From Mycolicibacterium bacteremicum (GTDB lineage: Bacteria; Actinomycetota; Actinomycetes; Mycobacteriales; Mycobacteriaceae), in the NCBI RefSeq assembly GCF_002086115.1, contig NZ_MVHJ01000010.1, forward strand, positions 1 through 64,000: 64,000 nucleotides of DNA, written 5' to 3'. The stretch's first letter is position 1, and every line of letters starts with the position of its first letter. Below are positions 35,698 through 44,075 of the stretch, one piece after another. The notes below the pieces were generated by a model that was not told where the DNA came from, did no database searches, and worked only from the letters and a program-made list of their open reading frames with translations. The translations under genes and the position numbers were made by a program.

Positions 35698-37932
35698 TTA
35701 GCTCCGTGCAGACTCCAACGCGGTGTTGAACGTCTTGGACGGACGCATCACAGCGGCGGTCTTCTCCGGGTCCGGGTAGTAGTAGCCGCCGATATCGGCG
35801 TGCCCGCCCTGCACCTCGTTGAGTTCGGCGACGATGGTGTCCTCGTTCTCGGCCAGCGTCTTGGCCAGCGGGGCGAAGTGCTCGGCCAGTTCGGAGTCCT
35901 CGGACTGCTCGGCCAGCGCCTGCGCCCAGTACAGCGACAGGTAGAACTGGCTGCCGCGGTTGTCCAGTTCACCGGCCTTGCGGGAGGGAGACTTGTTCTC
36001 CTCCAACAGCTTTCCGACGGCAGAGTCCAGCGTCTGGGCCAGCACCTTGGCCTTGGCGTTGTCGGTTTTGTTGCCGAGGTCCTCCAGCGACGCACCGATG
36101 GCCAGGAACTCACCGAGCGAGTCCCAGCGCAGGTGGTTCTCCTCGACCAGCTGACTCACGTGCTTGGGCGCCGAGCCACCGGCGCCGGTCTCGTACAACC
36201 CGCCGCCGGCCATCAGCGGCACGATCGAGAGCATCTTGGCGCTGGTGCCCAGTTCCAGGATCGGGAACAGGTCGGTCAGGTAGTCACGCAGGATGTTGCC
36301 GGTCGCGGCGATGGTGTCCTGACCGCGAATGACGCGCTCCAGGGTGTACCGCATGGCCCACACCTGCGGCAGGATCGTGATGTCCAGGCCCTCGGTGTCC
36401 TCTTCCTTGAGGTAGGCCTTGACCTTCTTACGCAGCTCGTTCTCGTGCGGACGCTCGTCGTCGAGCCAGAACACCGTGGTCATCCCGGACAGCCGGGCCC
36501 GGTTGACCGCCAGCTTCACCCAGTCCCGGATGGCCGCGTCCTTGACGATCGGCATGCGCCAGATGTCGCCCTCTTCGACGTCCTGCTCCAGGAGCACCTC
36601 ACCGGAGTCGATGTCGACGATCTGGGCGGTGCCCGCCTCGGCGATCTCGAAGGTCTTGTCGTGGCTGCCGTACTCCTCGGCCTTCTGGGCCATCAGACCG
36701 ACGTTGGGCACGGTGCCCATGGTGGTCGGATCGAAGTTTCCGTGGGTCTTACAGAAGTTGATCATCTCCTGGTAGATGCGGGAGAAGGTCGACTCTGGGT
36801 TGACCGCCTTGGTGTCCTTGGTGCGGCCGTCGGCGCCGTACATCTTGCCGCCGAGCCGGATCATCGCCGGCATCGAGGCGTCGACGATGACATCGGACGG
36901 CGAGTGGAAGTTGGAGATGCCCTTGGCCGAGTCGACCATGGCCAGCTCGGGACGGTGCTCGTGGCAGGCGTGCAGATCGTTGATGATCTCCTCGCGCTGG
37001 CTGGCCGGCAGGGTCTCGATCTTGTCGTAGAGATCGGAGAGCCCGTTGTTGACGTTGACGCCGAGTTCGTCGAAGAGCTTGCCGTGCTTGGCAAATGCGT
37101 CCTTGTAGAACACCTTGACCGCATGCCCGAAGACGATGGGGTGGCTGACCTTCATCATGGTCGCCTTGACGTGCAGCGAGAACATGACGCCGGTCTTGTA
37201 GGCGTCCTCGATCTGCTCCTCGTAGAACTCGATCAGCGCCTTCTTGCTCATGTACATGCTGTCGATGACGTCCCCGGCGGTGAGTTTCACCTCGGGCTTG
37301 AGCACGGTCTCCCCCGCACCGGTCTGCAGCACCATCTTGACCTTGCGGTCCTTGTCCACCGTCATCGACTTCTCGCCGTGGTAGAAGTCGCCGGTCTTCA
37401 TGGTGGCCACGTGCGTGCGCGAGGCCTGCGACCAGGTGCCCATGCTGTGCGGGTGCTTGCGGGCGTAGTCCTTGACGGCGTTGGGGGCGCGACGGTCCGA
37501 GTTGCCCTCGCGCAGCACCGGGTTCACCGCGCTGCCGAGCACCTTGCCGTAGCGCTGGCGGATCTCTTTTTCCTCGTCGGTCTTCGGGTCGCCCGGGAAG
37601 TCCGGCAGGTCGTAGCCCTTGTTCTTGAGCTCCTTGATCGCGGCCAGCAGCTGCGGCACCGAGGCGCTGATGTTGGGGAGCTTGATGATGTTGGCGCTGG
37701 GGTCCTGGGTGAGCGCACCGAGGTCGGCCAGGTTGTCGGGCACCTTCTGCTCGTCGGTCAGACGGTCGCTGAATTCGGCGAGGATGCGCGCGGCGACGGA
37801 GATGTCGCTGGTCTTGACGTCGATGCCGGCGGCATCGGCGAAGGTACGGATCACCGGCAGGAAGGCGTACGTCGCCAACAGCGGCGCCTCGTCGGTCAAC
37901 GTGTAGATGATGGTCGGCTGCTCGGCGCTCAT
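35698..37932 (-). CDS. icd2: Isocitrate dehydrogenase (NADP+), monomeric type
   Basis: Large monomeric NADP-isocitrate dehydrogenase of 744 residues (the family is 735-745), making 2-oxoglutarate and NADPH in the TCA cycle. Seen: long family stretches including [20 protein letters not shown] and [18 protein letters not shown] with the isocitrate-binding residues. ATG 37932 ([12 protein letters not shown]) matches the Rv0066c protein start; the open frame continues upstream without meaning. M. tuberculosis carries the unrelated dimeric icd1 (Rv3339c) at this position between Rv3338 and metC; here the monomeric enzyme takes its place. Confidence 0.95.
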   Translation of the reverse strand: MSAEQPTIIYTLTDEAPLLATYAFLPVIRTFADAAGIDVKTSDISVAARILAEFSDRLTDEQKVPDNLADLGALTQDPSANIIKLPNISASVPQLLAAIKELKNKGYDLPDFPGDPKTDEEKEIRQRYGKVLGSAVNPVLREGNSDRRAPNAVKDYARKHPHSMGTWSQASRTHVATMKTGDFYHGEKSMTVDKDRKVKMVLQTGAGETVLKPEVKLTAGDVIDSMYMSKKALIEFYEEQIEDAYKTGVMFSLHVKATMMKVSHPIVFGHAVKVFYKDAFAKHGKLFDELGVNVNNGLSDLYDKIETLPASQREEIINDLHACHEHRPELAMVDSAKGISNFHSPSDVIVDASMPAMIRLGGKMYGADGRTKDTKAVNPESTFSRIYQEMINFCKTHGNFDPTTMGTVPNVGLMAQKAEEYGSHDKTFEIAEAGTAQIVDIDSGEVLLEQDVEEGDIWRMPIVKDAAIRDWVKLAVNRARLSGMTTVFWLDDERPHENELRKKVKAYLKEEDTEGLDITILPQVWAMRYTLERVIRGQDTIAATGNILRDYLTDLFPILELGTSAKMLSIVPLMAGGGLYETGAGGSAPKHVSQLVEENHLRWDSLGEFLAIGASLEDLGNKTDNAKAKVLAQTLDSAVGKLLEENKSPSRKAGELDNRGSQFYLSLYWAQALAEQSEDSELAEHFAPLAKTLAENEDTIVAELNEVQGGHADIGGYYYPDPEKTAAVMRPSKTFNTALESARS

Positions 37933-38187
37933 GTGTACTCCCGGCGTCACTGTCGGACAGGTGTAACGAAAATCGGCCCTGCCGTATGTGATTCGACAGC
38001 GACGATCTCGCTCGGCGGACAGCCCGCAGCCGCGTGGGTGACGGTCGGGAGCTGCCCTCACGGGCAACACTACAAGGGCCACCGACGGCGCGATGGGTCA
38101 GCTTTCGCTACTGGTCAGTAAGTTTGTCCTGACAGGTCTGCGGAACCAGGTGGCACCAGGTCACAGTGGTGAGCTAGGCTTTGTTTC
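37933..38187. other. Gene-free leader region between icd2 and the SAM-IV riboswitch
   Basis: 255 bases with no credible gene, holding the divergent promoters of icd2 and metC. TAGGCT at 38175-38180 could be the -10 element of metC, placing the start site at or just before the riboswitch. CTGGTCAG...CTGACAG (about 38111-38136) is an imperfect inverted repeat. Nothing else stands out. Confidence 0.5.
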
Positions 38188-38306
38188 GGTCATGAGCGCC
38201 AGCATCAAGCCCCGGCTTGCTGGCCGGCAACCCTCCAACCGCGGTGGGGTGCTCCGGGTGAAGACCAGGTTGAGTAGCTGTGACGGCTACGCGGCAAGCG
38301 CGGGTC
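38188..38306 (+). ncRNA. SAM-IV riboswitch
   Basis: The segment from GGTCATGAGCGCCAGC (38188) to GCGCGGGTCC (38306) follows the mycobacterial SAM-IV sequence closely: AGCCCCGGCTTGCTGGCCGG, GGCAACCCTCCAACCGCGG (the SAM-binding core shared with SAM-I), GGTGGGGTGCTCCGGGTGA, and the TAGCTGTGACGGCTA hairpin plus pseudoknot tail. It precedes metC by 42 bases, the expected target, so high SAM should lower sulfhydrylase and transferase production. Recognised from the known Mycobacterium example; the fold was not computed. Confidence 0.92.
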
Positions 38307-38348
38307 CGTACCGACGGACCCCCAGACACCGATGGAGGTTCGTTCTTC

Positions 38349-39674
38349 ATGAGCACGCCAGAACAAGAGTGGTCGTTCGAGACCAAGCAGATCCACGCCG
38401 GCCAGACCCCCGACGCCGCGACCAACGCCCGGGCGCTGCCGATCTACCAGACCACCTCCTATACGTTCCGCGACACCGCGCACGCCGCGGCACTGTTCGG
38501 TCTGGCCGAGCCCGGCAACATCTACACCCGGATCATGAACCCGACGCAGGATGTCGTCGAGCAGCGCATCGCCGCGCTTGAGGGTGGTGTGGCCGCGCTG
38601 TTCCTGTCCTCCGGCCAGGCCGCCGAGACGTTCGCGATCCTCAACCTGGCCCAGGCCGGCGATCACATCGTGTCCTCCCCCCGGCTCTACGGCGGCACCT
38701 ACAACCTGCTGCACTACACGCTGCCCAAGCTGGGTATCGAGACGACGTTCGTGGACAATCCCGACGATCCCGAGTCCTGGCGTGCGGCGATCCGGCCGAA
38801 CACCAAGGCATTCTTCGCCGAGACGATCTCCAATCCGCAGATCGACGTGCTCGACATCCCGTCCGTCGCCGAGGTCGCCCACGCCGACGGCATCCCGCTG
38901 ATCGTCGACAACACGATTGCCACGCCGTACCTGATCCAGCCCATCGCGCACGGCGCCGACATCGTCGTGCACTCGGCGACCAAGTACCTCGGTGGGCACG
39001 GCACCGCGATCGCCGGCGTCATCATCGACAGTGGCCGGTTCGACTGGACCCAGGGCCGCCACCCCGGCTTCACCACGCCCGACCCGAGCTACCACGGTGT
39101 GGTGTTCGCCGAGCTCGGCCCGCCGGCCTATGCGCTGAAGGCCCGGGTGCAGCTGCTGCGCGACCTGGGCTCGGCGGGTGCGCCGTTCAACGCGTTCCTG
39201 ATCGCCCAGGGCCTGGAAACGCTGAGCCTGCGCCTCGAGCGGCACGTGGCCAACGCACAGCAGGTCGCCGAGTACCTGGAGGGCCGCGACGAGGTGATCT
39301 CGGTGAACTACGCCGGGCTGCCCAGTTCACCGTGGTACGAGGTGGGTCGCCGACTGGCCCCCAAGGGCACCGGTGCGGTGCTGGCCTTCGAGCTGGCCGG
39401 CGGTATCGCGGCCGGGCAGGCGTTCGTCAACGCGCTCACGTTGCACAGTCATGTCGCCAACATCGGCGACGTGCGCTCGCTGGTCATCCACCCGGCCTCG
39501 ACCACCCACCAGCAGCTGACCCCCGAGGAGCAGCTGACCACCGGTGTCACGCCCGGCCTGGTCCGGTTGGCCGTCGGTATCGAGGGCATCGAGGACATCC
39601 TGGCCGACCTGGACCGGGGTTTCGCCGCCGCCCGCGTGTTCGCGGGCACCGGCCAGAGCGTCGCATCGGTGTGA
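38349..39674 (+). CDS. metC: O-acetylhomoserine sulfhydrylase
   Basis: PLP enzyme of 441 residues of the Cys/Met metabolism family making homocysteine from O-acetylhomoserine and sulfide. Seen: SSGQAAETFAILNLAQAGDH, the PLP/substrate region IVDNTIATPYLIQPI, and HSATKYLGGHG with the Schiff-base Lys. A GGAGG at 38334-38338 supports ATG 38349. Preceded by the SAM-IV riboswitch and followed by metX after six bases. Matches Rv3340, annotated metC in M. tuberculosis although the reaction is that of MetY. Confidence 0.94.
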   Translation: MSTPEQEWSFETKQIHAGQTPDAATNARALPIYQTTSYTFRDTAHAAALFGLAEPGNIYTRIMNPTQDVVEQRIAALEGGVAALFLSSGQAAETFAILNLAQAGDHIVSSPRLYGGTYNLLHYTLPKLGIETTFVDNPDDPESWRAAIRPNTKAFFAETISNPQIDVLDIPSVAEVAHADGIPLIVDNTIATPYLIQPIAHGADIVVHSATKYLGGHGTAIAGVIIDSGRFDWTQGRHPGFTTPDPSYHGVVFAELGPPAYALKARVQLLRDLGSAGAPFNAFLIAQGLETLSLRLERHVANAQQVAEYLEGRDEVISVNYAGLPSSPWYEVGRRLAPKGTGAVLAFELAGGIAAGQAFVNALTLHSHVANIGDVRSLVIHPASTTHQQLTPEEQLTTGVTPGLVRLAVGIEGIEDILADLDRGFAAARVFAGTGQSVASV

Positions 39675-39680
39675 GGCGAC

Positions 39681-40811
39681 ATGACCACCTTCGACATACA
39701 GAGCGACGCGGTGTCGACGCTGCCCGCGCACGGTGAGCTCGGGGTCGTCGAGATCGGCGACCTGACCCTGGAAAGCGGTGTCGTTCTCCCGGATGTCTCG
39801 ATCGCGGTGCAGCGCTGGGGTGAGCTGTCCCCCGCCCGCGACAACGTCGTCATGGTGCTGCACGCCCTCACCGGCGACTCACACATCACCGGCCCGGCGG
39901 GCCCGGAGCACCCGACACCGGGCTGGTGGGACGGGGTGGCCGGCCCCGGCGCCACCATCGACACCGACCGGTGGTGCGCCATCGCCACCAACGCACTGGG
40001 CGGCTGCCGCGGTTCGACCGGACCCAGCTCGCCGGCTCCCGACGGAAAGCCCTGGGGCTCAAGGTTTCCCGCGATCACCATCCGCGACCAGGTGAACGCC
40101 GACCTGGCCGCGCTGGCCGCGCTGGGGATCACCCGGGTGGCCGCGGTGATCGGCGGCTCGATGGGCGGCGCCCGCGCCCTGGAGTGGATCGTCGGGCACC
40201 CCGAGACGGTGCGGGCCGGCCTGGTCCTGGCGGTCGGCGCCCGCGCCACTGCCGACCAGATCGGTACCCAGAGCACGCAGGTGGCCGCCATCAAGGCCGA
40301 CCCGGACTGGCAGGGCGGTGATTATTACGGCACCGGCCGTACCCCGGCGGCGGGCCTGGAGATCGCGCGCCGGATCGCGCATCTGACCTATCGCGGTGAG
40401 GCGGAACTGGATTCGCGGTTCGCCAACGAGGCACAGGGCGACGAAGATCCCACCACCGGCGGCCGTTATGCCGTGCAGAGCTATCTGGAACATCAGGGCG
40501 GCAAGCTGGTATCCCGCTTCGACGCCGGCACGTATGTCGCGCTCACCGACGCGCTGAGCAGTCACGACGTCGGCCGCGGCCGGGGCGGGGTGCCCGCGGC
40601 GCTGGCCGGGTGTGCGGTGCCGGTGCTGGTCGGCGGCATCACGTCGGACCGGTTGTATCCGCTGCGTCAGCAGCAGGAACTCGCCGATTTGCTGCCCGGC
40701 TGCCCGGGGCTCTCGGTCGTCGAATCCATCTACGGTCACGACGGCTTCCTCGTCGAAACCGATGCGGTCGCACCGCTGATCCGCCGGACGCTGGAGATCG
40801 CGGCGCAGTGA
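39681..40811 (+). CDS. metX: Homoserine O-acetyltransferase
   Basis: Alpha/beta-hydrolase-fold acetyltransferase of 376 residues activating homoserine with acetyl-CoA, the step before MetC/MetY. Seen: [15 protein letters not shown] with the nucleophile Ser, the acid in the [13 protein letters not shown] region, and the C-terminal His in YGHDGFLVE. Matches Rv3341 (metA/metXA). It follows metC by six bases and its stop overlaps the next gene (GTGA), so the three genes share the SAM-IV-controlled message. Confidence 0.93.
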   Translation: MTTFDIQSDAVSTLPAHGELGVVEIGDLTLESGVVLPDVSIAVQRWGELSPARDNVVMVLHALTGDSHITGPAGPEHPTPGWWDGVAGPGATIDTDRWCAIATNALGGCRGSTGPSSPAPDGKPWGSRFPAITIRDQVNADLAALAALGITRVAAVIGGSMGGARALEWIVGHPETVRAGLVLAVGARATADQIGTQSTQVAAIKADPDWQGGDYYGTGRTPAAGLEIARRIAHLTYRGEAELDSRFANEAQGDEDPTTGGRYAVQSYLEHQGGKLVSRFDAGTYVALTDALSSHDVGRGRGGVPAALAGCAVPVLVGGITSDRLYPLRQQQELADLLPGCPGLSVVESIYGHDGFLVETDAVAPLIRRTLEIAAQ

Positions 40812-41539
40812 GCAGGCCCGATCCCCGATCCCTGTCCTTCGGCGAGGAGGCCGCCGCCTACGAGCGTGGCCGCCCGTCCTATCCACCGGAGGCCATCGAC
40901 TGGCTGCTGCCGACCGGTGCCCGCACGGTGCTCGACCTGGGTGCGGGCACCGGCAAGCTGACCGTGCGACTGGTCGAGCGTGGCCTCGACGTGATTGCCG
41001 TCGATCCGATCGCGGAGATGCTGGAGGTGCTGTCCTCCTCGCTGCCGAAGACACCCGCCCTGCTCGGGACGGCCGAGGAGATCCCGCTGCCCGATGACAG
41101 CGTCGACTGTGTGCTCGTTGCCCAGGCGTGGCACTGGTTCGACCCGCAACGCGCCGCCAAGGAGATCGCCCGGGTGCTGCGGCCGGGCGGCCGGCTCGGG
41201 CTGGTGTGGAACACCCGCGACGAACGGATGGGCTGGGTCAAGGATCTGGGCGCCATCATCGGCCACGAACACGACCCGCTCAACGACGAGGTGACACTCG
41301 CCGCACCGTTCGGGTCGATCGAACGCACCCACGTCGAGTGGACGAGTTACCTGACGCCGCGGGCCCTCATCGACCTGGTGGCCTCGCGCAGTTACTGCAT
41401 CACCTCACCCACCGAGGTGCGCGAGCGGACCCTGGACCGGGTGCGCGAGCTCCTGAAAACCCATCCGGCCCTGGCCAACAGCACCGGACTGGCACTGCCC
41501 TACATCACCGTCGGGATCCGGGCCGACCTGACGAGCTAG
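40808..41539 (+). CDS. Class I SAM-dependent methyltransferase (Rv3342-like)
   Basis: Methyltransferase of 243 residues, the same size as Rv3342. Seen: the SAM loop [12 protein letters not shown] (about 38-49), an acidic residue in [11 protein letters not shown], and [10 protein letters not shown] further on. GTG 40808 overlaps the metX stop as GTGA, so it is translated with the methionine genes; the riboswitch links its level to SAM, its own cosubstrate. Substrate unknown. Ends in a four-base overlap with the convergent DUF3017 gene. Confidence 0.87.
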   Translation: MSRPDPRSLSFGEEAAAYERGRPSYPPEAIDWLLPTGARTVLDLGAGTGKLTVRLVERGLDVIAVDPIAEMLEVLSSSLPKTPALLGTAEEIPLPDDSVDCVLVAQAWHWFDPQRAAKEIARVLRPGGRLGLVWNTRDERMGWVKDLGAIIGHEHDPLNDEVTLAAPFGSIERTHVEWTSYLTPRALIDLVASRSYCITSPTEVRERTLDRVRELLKTHPALANSTGLALPYITVGIRADLTS

Positions 41540-41829
41540 CTGGTCCCCAGCGGGTCGATGGTCCATGCGATATAGAGCATGGCCGCGCTCACCGATGCCG
41601 TCGTCGCGAAATCTATTGCGCGCGAGCGCACCACGAGAAGTCCGGCGCGGTCATCGGAGAGCGCCAGGCGCAACGCCGCGGCCACCCCGACCGCGATGCC
41701 CATCACCAGGGCGCCCCGGCGCCAGTAGCCGGCGATCACCAGGCCGAAGGAGGCCACGAAGATCAACGCGACCAGCAGGATCGGCCACTGGCCGGCCAGC
41801 ACCTTGCGGGCGAACTCCTGCGGTGTCAT
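41536..41829 (-). CDS. DUF3017 membrane protein (Rv3355c-like)
   Basis: Small membrane protein of 97 residues with three hydrophobic helices; matches Rv3355c in size and position next to folD. Start chosen at ATG 41829 (MTPQEFARKVLAGQW), which gives that size; an upstream frame overlaps the end of folD. Function unknown. It probably shares a message with folD, whose stop lies 29 bases upstream. Confidence 0.82.
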   Translation of the reverse strand: MTPQEFARKVLAGQWPILLVALIFVASFGLVIAGYWRRGALVMGIAVGVAAALRLALSDDRAGLLVVRSRAIDFATTASVSAAMLYIAWTIDPLGTS

Positions 41830-41857
41830 GTGCTGTGCGCGCGAGCGCTGATCGCCG

Positions 41858-42703
41858 TCACCCGCGCTCCGCGCGCTCCACGACATTGGTCAGCAGGAAG
41901 GCCCGGGTCAGCGGGCCCACCCCACCCGGGTTCGGCGACACGTGCCCGGCGACATCCCAGACATCGGGCGCCACGTCACCGGTCAGCTTGCCCTCCACCC
42001 GACTGACGCCGACGTCGACGACCGCCGCACCGGGTTTGACCATGTCCGCGGTCACCATGTACGGCACCCCGACGGCCGCCACGATGATGTCGGCCTGCCG
42101 GGTGAGCTCGGCGAGGTCGCGAGTCCCGGTGTGGCACAACGTGACCGTTGCATTCTCCGAACGGCGGGTGAGCAGCAGCCCCAGCGGGCGGCCGACCGTC
42201 ACCCCGCGCCCGATCACCACCACGTGCGCACCGGCGATCGGGACGTCGAAGCGGCGCAGCAGATGCACGATGCCGCGCGGCGTGCAGGGCAGCGGGGCCT
42301 CTTTACCGAGCACCAGCCGGCCCAGGTTGGTCGGGTGCAGACCGTCGGCGTCCTTGTCCGGGTCGATGCGCTCCAGGGCGGCGTTCTCATCCAGGTGCTT
42401 GGGCAGCGGAAGCTGAACGATGTAGCCGGTGCACTCGGGGTTGGCATTGAGCTCGTCGATGGTCTCGTCGAGGGTGGCCTGGCTGATGTCGGCGGGCAGA
42501 TCGCGACGGATCGAGTTGATGCCGACCTTGGCGCAGTCGGCGTGCTTACCGCGCACGTAGGCCTGCGATCCCGGGTCGTCGCCGACCAGGATGGTGCCCA
42601 GCCCGGGGGTGCGTCCCGCCGCCGTCAGAGTCGCCACCCGGCCCTTGAGATCGTCGAGGATCTCGTCGCGGGTTGCCTTACCGTCCAGAATCGTCGCTGC
42701 CAC
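41858..42703 (-). CDS. folD: Methylenetetrahydrofolate dehydrogenase/cyclohydrolase
   Basis: Bifunctional enzyme of 281 residues making 5,10-methenyl- and 10-formyl-THF from methylene-THF with NADP+. Seen: [12 protein letters not shown] (substrate site), the Lys region [20 protein letters not shown], and [17 protein letters not shown] (NADP fold). I chose GTG 42703, which gives the exact family length. Matches Rv3356c. One-carbon metabolism fits the neighbouring methionine genes. Divergent from the flavin oxidoreductase gene 28 bases away. Confidence 0.93.
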   Translation of the reverse strand: MAATILDGKATRDEILDDLKGRVATLTAAGRTPGLGTILVGDDPGSQAYVRGKHADCAKVGINSIRRDLPADISQATLDETIDELNANPECTGYIVQLPLPKHLDENAALERIDPDKDADGLHPTNLGRLVLGKEAPLPCTPRGIVHLLRRFDVPIAGAHVVVIGRGVTVGRPLGLLLTRRSENATVTLCHTGTRDLAELTRQADIIVAAVGVPYMVTADMVKPGAAVVDVGVSRVEGKLTGDVAPDVWDVAGHVSPNPGGVGPLTRAFLLTNVVERAERG

Positions 42704-42731
42704 GGAACACATTGTGGCAGGCTCGCCCGGT

Positions 42732-43946
42732 ATGAACACCCAGCCTGAAGTGTTCACCGACGTGTTTGGCGCGGCCAAGCTCGGGCCGGTGACGTTGCGC
42801 AACCGCATCATCAAGGCCGCAACCTTCGAAGCGGCCAGCCCGAACGCGCTGGTCACCGACGATCTGATCCGGTATCACCAGCTGCCGGCCGCCGGCGGTG
42901 TCGGCATGACGACCGTCGCCTACTGCGCGGTGGCACCCGGCGGACGCACCGACGGCTGGCAGATCTGGATGCGCCCGGAGGCCATCCCCGGCCTGCGCAG
43001 GCTCACCGACGCCGTGCACGGCGAGGGCGCGGCGATCAGCGCCCAGATCGGCCACGCCGGACCGGTGGCCAACGCCCGCACCAACAAGGCGCCGGCGCTG
43101 GCGCCCATCCGGTTCTTCAACCCGCTGTCGATGCGGTTCGCCCGCAAGGCCACCAAGGACGACATCCGGGACGTCATCGCCGCGCATGCCGACGCGGCCC
43201 GGCTGGCCATCGACGCCGGCTTCGACGCCGTAGAGGTGCACCTCGGGCACAACTACCTGGCCAGCTCGTTTTTGTCGCCGCTGCTCAACCGTCGCACCGA
43301 CGAGTTCGGCGGGTCCCTGGAGAACCGGGCGAAGGTGGCCCGCGGCGTGGTCCGCGCGGTGCGCGACGCCGTCGACAGCCACGGTGCCAAGCAGATCGCC
43401 GTCACCGCCAAACTCACCATGACCGACGGGGTGCGTGGCGGCATCCCGCTCGACGAGGCGCTGCAGACCGCCAAGTGGCTGGAGTCCGACGGCGGGCTGG
43501 ACGCCATCGAGCTGACCGCGGGCAGCTCGCTGGTGAACCCGATGTACCTGTTCCACGGCGACGCCCCACTCAAGGAGTTCGCCGGTGCCTTCAAACCGCC
43601 GATCAGCTGGGGCATGCGGATGACCGGCACGAAGTTCCTACGCGAATACCCCTACCGCGAGGCCTATCTGCTGCGGCATGCCCGCGCATTCCGGGCCGAG
43701 CTCACGATGCCGCTGATCCTGCTCGGCGGCATCACCAATCGCGAGACCATGGACAAGGCCATGGCCGAGGGCTTCGACTTCGTCGCCATGGGCCGCGCCC
43801 TGCTGGCCGAGCCCGACCTGGTCAATCGGATCAAGGCCGATTCCGCGGTCCGGTCACTGTGCACGCACTGCAACAAGTGCATGCCGACCATCTACACCCA
43901 CACCCACTGCGTGGTCACCGGGGCGCCGGACGCGCTGACGATCTGA
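42732..43946 (+). CDS. NADH:flavin oxidoreductase (old yellow enzyme family), Rv3359-like
   Basis: FMN-dependent enoate-reductase-type barrel of 404 residues. Seen: [15 protein letters not shown] at the start, [38 protein letters not shown] (given by parts: [12 protein letters not shown], then [17 protein letters not shown]) and [13 protein letters not shown] (phosphate site). The C-terminus carries a Cys cluster CTHCNKCM plus a later Cys, reminiscent of the [4Fe-4S] ligands of longer OYE class enzymes, although the usual third spacing differs. Physiological substrate unknown. Matches Rv3359. Followed by a strong hairpin. Confidence 0.87.
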   Translation: MNTQPEVFTDVFGAAKLGPVTLRNRIIKAATFEAASPNALVTDDLIRYHQLPAAGGVGMTTVAYCAVAPGGRTDGWQIWMRPEAIPGLRRLTDAVHGEGAAISAQIGHAGPVANARTNKAPALAPIRFFNPLSMRFARKATKDDIRDVIAAHADAARLAIDAGFDAVEVHLGHNYLASSFLSPLLNRRTDEFGGSLENRAKVARGVVRAVRDAVDSHGAKQIAVTAKLTMTDGVRGGIPLDEALQTAKWLESDGGLDAIELTAGSSLVNPMYLFHGDAPLKEFAGAFKPPISWGMRMTGTKFLREYPYREAYLLRHARAFRAELTMPLILLGGITNRETMDKAMAEGFDFVAMGRALLAEPDLVNRIKADSAVRSLCTHCNKCMPTIYTHTHCVVTGAPDALTI

Positions 43947-43959
43947 GGCCGTTCACCCA

Positions 43960-44011
43960 GAGCGACGAAATGGTCGTGCCCGGACGGTGGCAGCGACCAT
44001 TTCGTTGCGCT
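43960..44011. terminator. Hairpin between Rv3359-like gene and FHA-ABC transporter gene
   Basis: GAGCGACGAAATGGTCG (from 43960) faces CGACCATTTCGTTGCGCTC (ends 44011). The inner 11 base pairs are perfect; the outer GAGCG/CGCTC arm is separated by a small asymmetric bulge. It lies just after the oxidoreductase stop and before the transporter gene on the same strand. Confidence 0.7.
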
Positions 44012-44075
44012 CGGCGTGCCGAACGGTGACCTCGACGCAGGAATTGCGTCCGCGTACCCGATACAGTTGGTCCCG

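Noticed and set aside
35656..38121. 821-residue + strand frame antisense to icd2
   Set aside because: Shadow of a highly conserved enzyme gene; no motif of its own.
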